Source: a virus. Taken from it: DNA of 31,329 nt. Shown here one piece after another: positions 29,720 through 31,329 of this stretch; positions within the stretch are counted from its first letter, which is position 1; each line of letters opens with the position of its first letter. The translations under genes and the position numbers were made by a program. A model generated the notes under the pieces. That model saw only the letters and a list, made by a program, of their open reading frames with translations, was not told the origin of the DNA and made no database searches. The stretch lies in the IMG/VR virus record IMGVR_UViG_3300027969_000295, positions 1 to 31,329 of that record; one strand, 5' to 3'.

Positions 29720-29727
29720 TATTTATG
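29720..29727 (-). promoter_or_regulatory. Late promoter box variant CATAAATA
   Basis: The minus strand reads CATAAATA, one base from TATAAATA, 19 bases before the tail tube-like ATG and just past the gp23 terminator. The position fits a gp55-dependent start with a leader of about 12 bases. Confidence 0.6.
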
Positions 29728-29732
29728 CAGAC

Positions 29733-29758
29733 AAAAAAAAGAGGACCCTAAGGTCCTC
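29733..29758 (-). terminator. Strong terminator after gp23
   Basis: GAGGACC/GGTCCTC (29752-29758 with 29741-29747) with a 4-base loop is followed by eight Ts on the minus strand. A second small hairpin ACCGA/TCGGT lies at 29767-29782, between it and the gp23 stop. T-runs exist on both sides, so it may work in both directions. Confidence 0.9.
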
Positions 29759-29790
29759 TTTTCAATACCGATGTGTCTCGGTTTAATCAA

Positions 29791-31134
29791 TTACATCAAG
29801 TTCGTAATTGCGATTCTACGATAGTAGATGTTCTTGTTAGCGAACGCTAATGCACCGTCAGCGGCTGAAGTTGCAAATGGGTTTGCGACCATACCGTAAC
29901 GTGTTTTGAAACCAATCTTTGGTTGGAATGTGTCTTGACCAACTGCACGAACCATTTGCAACGGAACGTATGGGCAGTAGAACAAGCCAGCATCAAAAGC
30001 TGAAGTGCCTTTGTAACCGATTGTTGCATAGTGTGTACCAGATGTTGCGGCAAAATATGGATCGATATAAACCTTGATACGACCGTTCAATACACCAGCG
30101 AATGTGTTACCTGTGTCATCAACTTGCAAGTTGTTTGCAAGTGCTGGAGTGTAATCTAATACACCAGCCATTTGCAATGCAGATGCTACGTCTGAAGAAC
30201 AGATAAGCACGTTACCTTTACCACGGCGAGTTGCTTTAGCAATTGCGTTAGACTCACGCTCTAATTGGAACATCAAGCCTTTGAATTTCTCAACAGACCA
30301 ACGACCGTTAGCATCAACGTCAAGGTTGAATGTACCAGCAGTTGTAACGTTTTCTTGTGCGCCGATTGTAGCTGTCAAGTTAATTGTACGAACAACTTCA
30401 CGGTTGATTTCAGCTAAAATTTCTGTAGAAAGAATGTTTGCTAATTCTTGTTCAGCATCCAAACCATGGACTGCTTTCAAGTCTTGTGCAAGTTCCATTG
30501 TGTATTCTGCTTTCAAAGCACGGCTCTTAGCAGTAACAGCAATCTTTTCGATGGAGAATGCCATCTCTTGGAATTGGTTACCGGCTGCGTCACCTAATGC
30601 TTCAGCAAGTGTTGTAGTCATACCAGTACCACGTGTGTACTCTGTACCAGCAGATAAGTCAGCAGGTGAAGAACCTGTTGAAGATTGTGTTGTATAACCG
30701 CTACCAGCAGAAGAGAATGCTGTGTTTGCTTCGTTGAACAATGCTTCTGTACCGCCTTGTGTTGCATAGCGTGAACGCATTGCAAAAATCAAGCCTGTTG
30801 GACCTGTCATTGGCTGAACACCGCAAATATCGTATGCGATTAAGTTTGGTGCAGAACGGCGAACCAAGCTAATTAAAACTGGATCATAAATGTCGATTGA
30901 GCCATCGCCTGCTACAGATGAAGATGCGCCCATTGCGTTAGCAGGTGCGGCTTCAGAAAGTAACGATGTTTGATTGCGGTAACCACCAGAACCCTGTGCA
31001 TCTTCACGGCAAGCACGTTCTTGATTCTCAAGAAGTTGTGCCGTTACGGAACGCTTGTGGGAATCCTTGATTGCGGCTAAATCGCCATGGTCAAGAACTG
31101 GTGCCCATTTTTTTAAAAGATTTTCTACGCTCAT
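29791..31134 (-). CDS. 23: Major capsid protein precursor gp23
   Basis: The 447-residue protein (T4: 521) forms the capsid hexamers. The N-terminal part LLKKWAPVLDHGDLAAIKD and LLENQERAC matches the T4 prepeptide. A probable gp21 protease site LSE|A lies at residues 59-62 (consensus L/I-x-E), like LTE|A in T4. The conserved blocks APNLIAYDICGVQPMTGPTG, SRALKAEYTMELAQDLKAVHG and KIGFKTRYGMVANPF follow. A shorter loop region explains the smaller size. It has a perfect late promoter, an AAGGAG site and a strong terminator, so it forms a single-gene high-output unit. Upstream is scaffold gp22. Confidence 0.98.
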   Translation of the reverse strand: MSVENLLKKWAPVLDHGDLAAIKDSHKRSVTAQLLENQERACREDAQGSGGYRNQTSLLSEAAPANAMGASSSVAGDGSIDIYDPVLISLVRRSAPNLIAYDICGVQPMTGPTGLIFAMRSRYATQGGTEALFNEANTAFSSAGSGYTTQSSTGSSPADLSAGTEYTRGTGMTTTLAEALGDAAGNQFQEMAFSIEKIAVTAKSRALKAEYTMELAQDLKAVHGLDAEQELANILSTEILAEINREVVRTINLTATIGAQENVTTAGTFNLDVDANGRWSVEKFKGLMFQLERESNAIAKATRRGKGNVLICSSDVASALQMAGVLDYTPALANNLQVDDTGNTFAGVLNGRIKVYIDPYFAATSGTHYATIGYKGTSAFDAGLFYCPYVPLQMVRAVGQDTFQPKIGFKTRYGMVANPFATSAADGALAFANKNIYYRRIAITNLM

Positions 31135-31162
31135 GTTTTTCTCCTTTGAGTATTGTTTAATT

Positions 31163-31170
31163 TATTTATA
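31163..31170 (-). promoter_or_regulatory. T4-type late promoter TATAAATA for gp23
   Basis: The minus strand reads TATAAATA exactly, 28 bases before the gp23 ATG and just past the gp22 stop. AAGGAG lies near the start codon. This is the expected gp55 target and the best late promoter of the window. Confidence 0.88.
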
Positions 31171-31175
31171 AAAAC

Positions 31176-31329
31176 TTATTTCTTGAGTGTTCTAGAAATA
31201 TTTTGTACATAGTGGTTCATTACTGGAGTGAATGATTCTTCAATAGTAGAAACATCATCGTCCATTGGAGCCGCTTTTTTAACTGTATCTTGTGAAGATT
31301 CATCAAAATATTTCTTTTTTGTTAAAAGA
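31176..31329 (-). CDS. 22: Prohead scaffold gp22, C-terminal fragment
   Basis: The frame is open to the right edge, encoding the last 50 residues before TAA. The segment is acidic (DDDVSTIEESF) and ends with NHYVQNISRTLKK, similar to the C-terminus of gp22 core scaffold proteins, which precede gp23 in T4-like genomes. gp22 builds the inner core that shapes the prohead and is then cut by gp21. Only position and tail sequence support the call because the rest lies outside the window. Confidence 0.75.
   Translation of the reverse strand, partial: LLTKKKYFDESSQDTVKKAAPMDDDVSTIEESFTPVMNHYVQNISRTLKK

Noticed and set aside
30281-30697. 138-residue plus-strand frame
   Set aside because: It lies fully inside gp23 on the opposite strand, is rich in S, V and A as expected of a shadow, and has no ribosome site.
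1-31329. tRNA genes, CRISPR arrays, insertion sequences, attachment sites
   Set aside because: No cloverleaf with CCA-type ends, spaced repeats, transposase or long terminal repeats was seen by eye; a dedicated tRNA scan was not possible.

Overview
This window is a segment of a T4-like (Tevenvirinae-related) myovirus genome. Every confident gene lies on the minus strand, so transcription runs from right to left. The assignment rests on a dense set of T4 core genes: DnaB-type helicase gp41 (cut by the left edge), UvsX, DNA polymerase gp43, RegA, clamp loader gp62 and gp44, a DsbA-like protein, sliding clamp gp45, gp46, gp47, late sigma factor gp55, UvsW, UvsY, a gp19-family tail tube-like protein, major capsid gp23 and the C-terminus of scaffold gp22 (cut by the right edge). 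The accessory genes (hsp20, CobS-like ATPase with a VWA partner, peptide deformylase, several 2-oxoglutarate/Fe(II) oxygenases) resemble those of aquatic T4-like phages. The host cannot be read from the sequence; host-type sigma70 promoters and an AVA|A signal peptide suggest a Gram-negative proteobacterium.

Layout from left to right (reverse of transcription). 1-3.3 kb: gp41, a small gene in the position of T4 gene 40, UvsX, a cytidylyltransferase-like protein and a 2OG oxygenase. 3.3-7.4 kb: a conserved small helical protein, gp43, an Sm-like protein, a 27-residue peptide, Hsp20 and a phasin-like helical protein. 7.4-8.6 kb: a structured leader or small RNA behind a T4-type late promoter, an HTH protein, a secreted Lys/Ala-rich protein and a Dps. 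8.6-12.1 kb: the replisome block RegA, gp62, a PD-(D/E)XK nuclease-like insert, gp44, DsbA-like, gp45 and a DUF3310-like protein. 12.1-17.2 kb: glycosyltransferase, CobS-like AAA+ ATPase, VWA/zincin partner and an OB-like protein. 17.3-23.2 kb: DNA methyltransferase, dCMP deaminase, two 2OG oxygenases, a Cys-motif protein, a PLP enzyme, a GNAT-oxygenase fusion and peptide deformylase. 23.2-29.2 kb: gp46, gp47, gp55, a second Sm-like protein, UvsW and UvsY. 29.2-31.3 kb: tail tube-like protein, gp23 and gp22.

Most genes overlap by 1-30 bases (ATGA or TAATG junctions), so they form a few long translationally coupled operons. Two promoter classes are visible. One matches host sigma70, TTGACN with 16-17 bases to a TATAAT-like box, and precedes the accessory and early genes. 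The other matches the T4 late box TATAAATA used by gp55-gp33-gp45 RNA polymerase, and precedes gp23, the tail tube-like gene and the RNA/hsp20 unit. In two places a terminator and the next promoter occupy the same bases.

The most unusual content is the 18.9-23.1 kb modification-like cluster, the nuclease-like gene inserted in the clamp-loader operon, the structured RNA candidate at 7.4-7.5 kb, and palindromes placed on promoter start sites.
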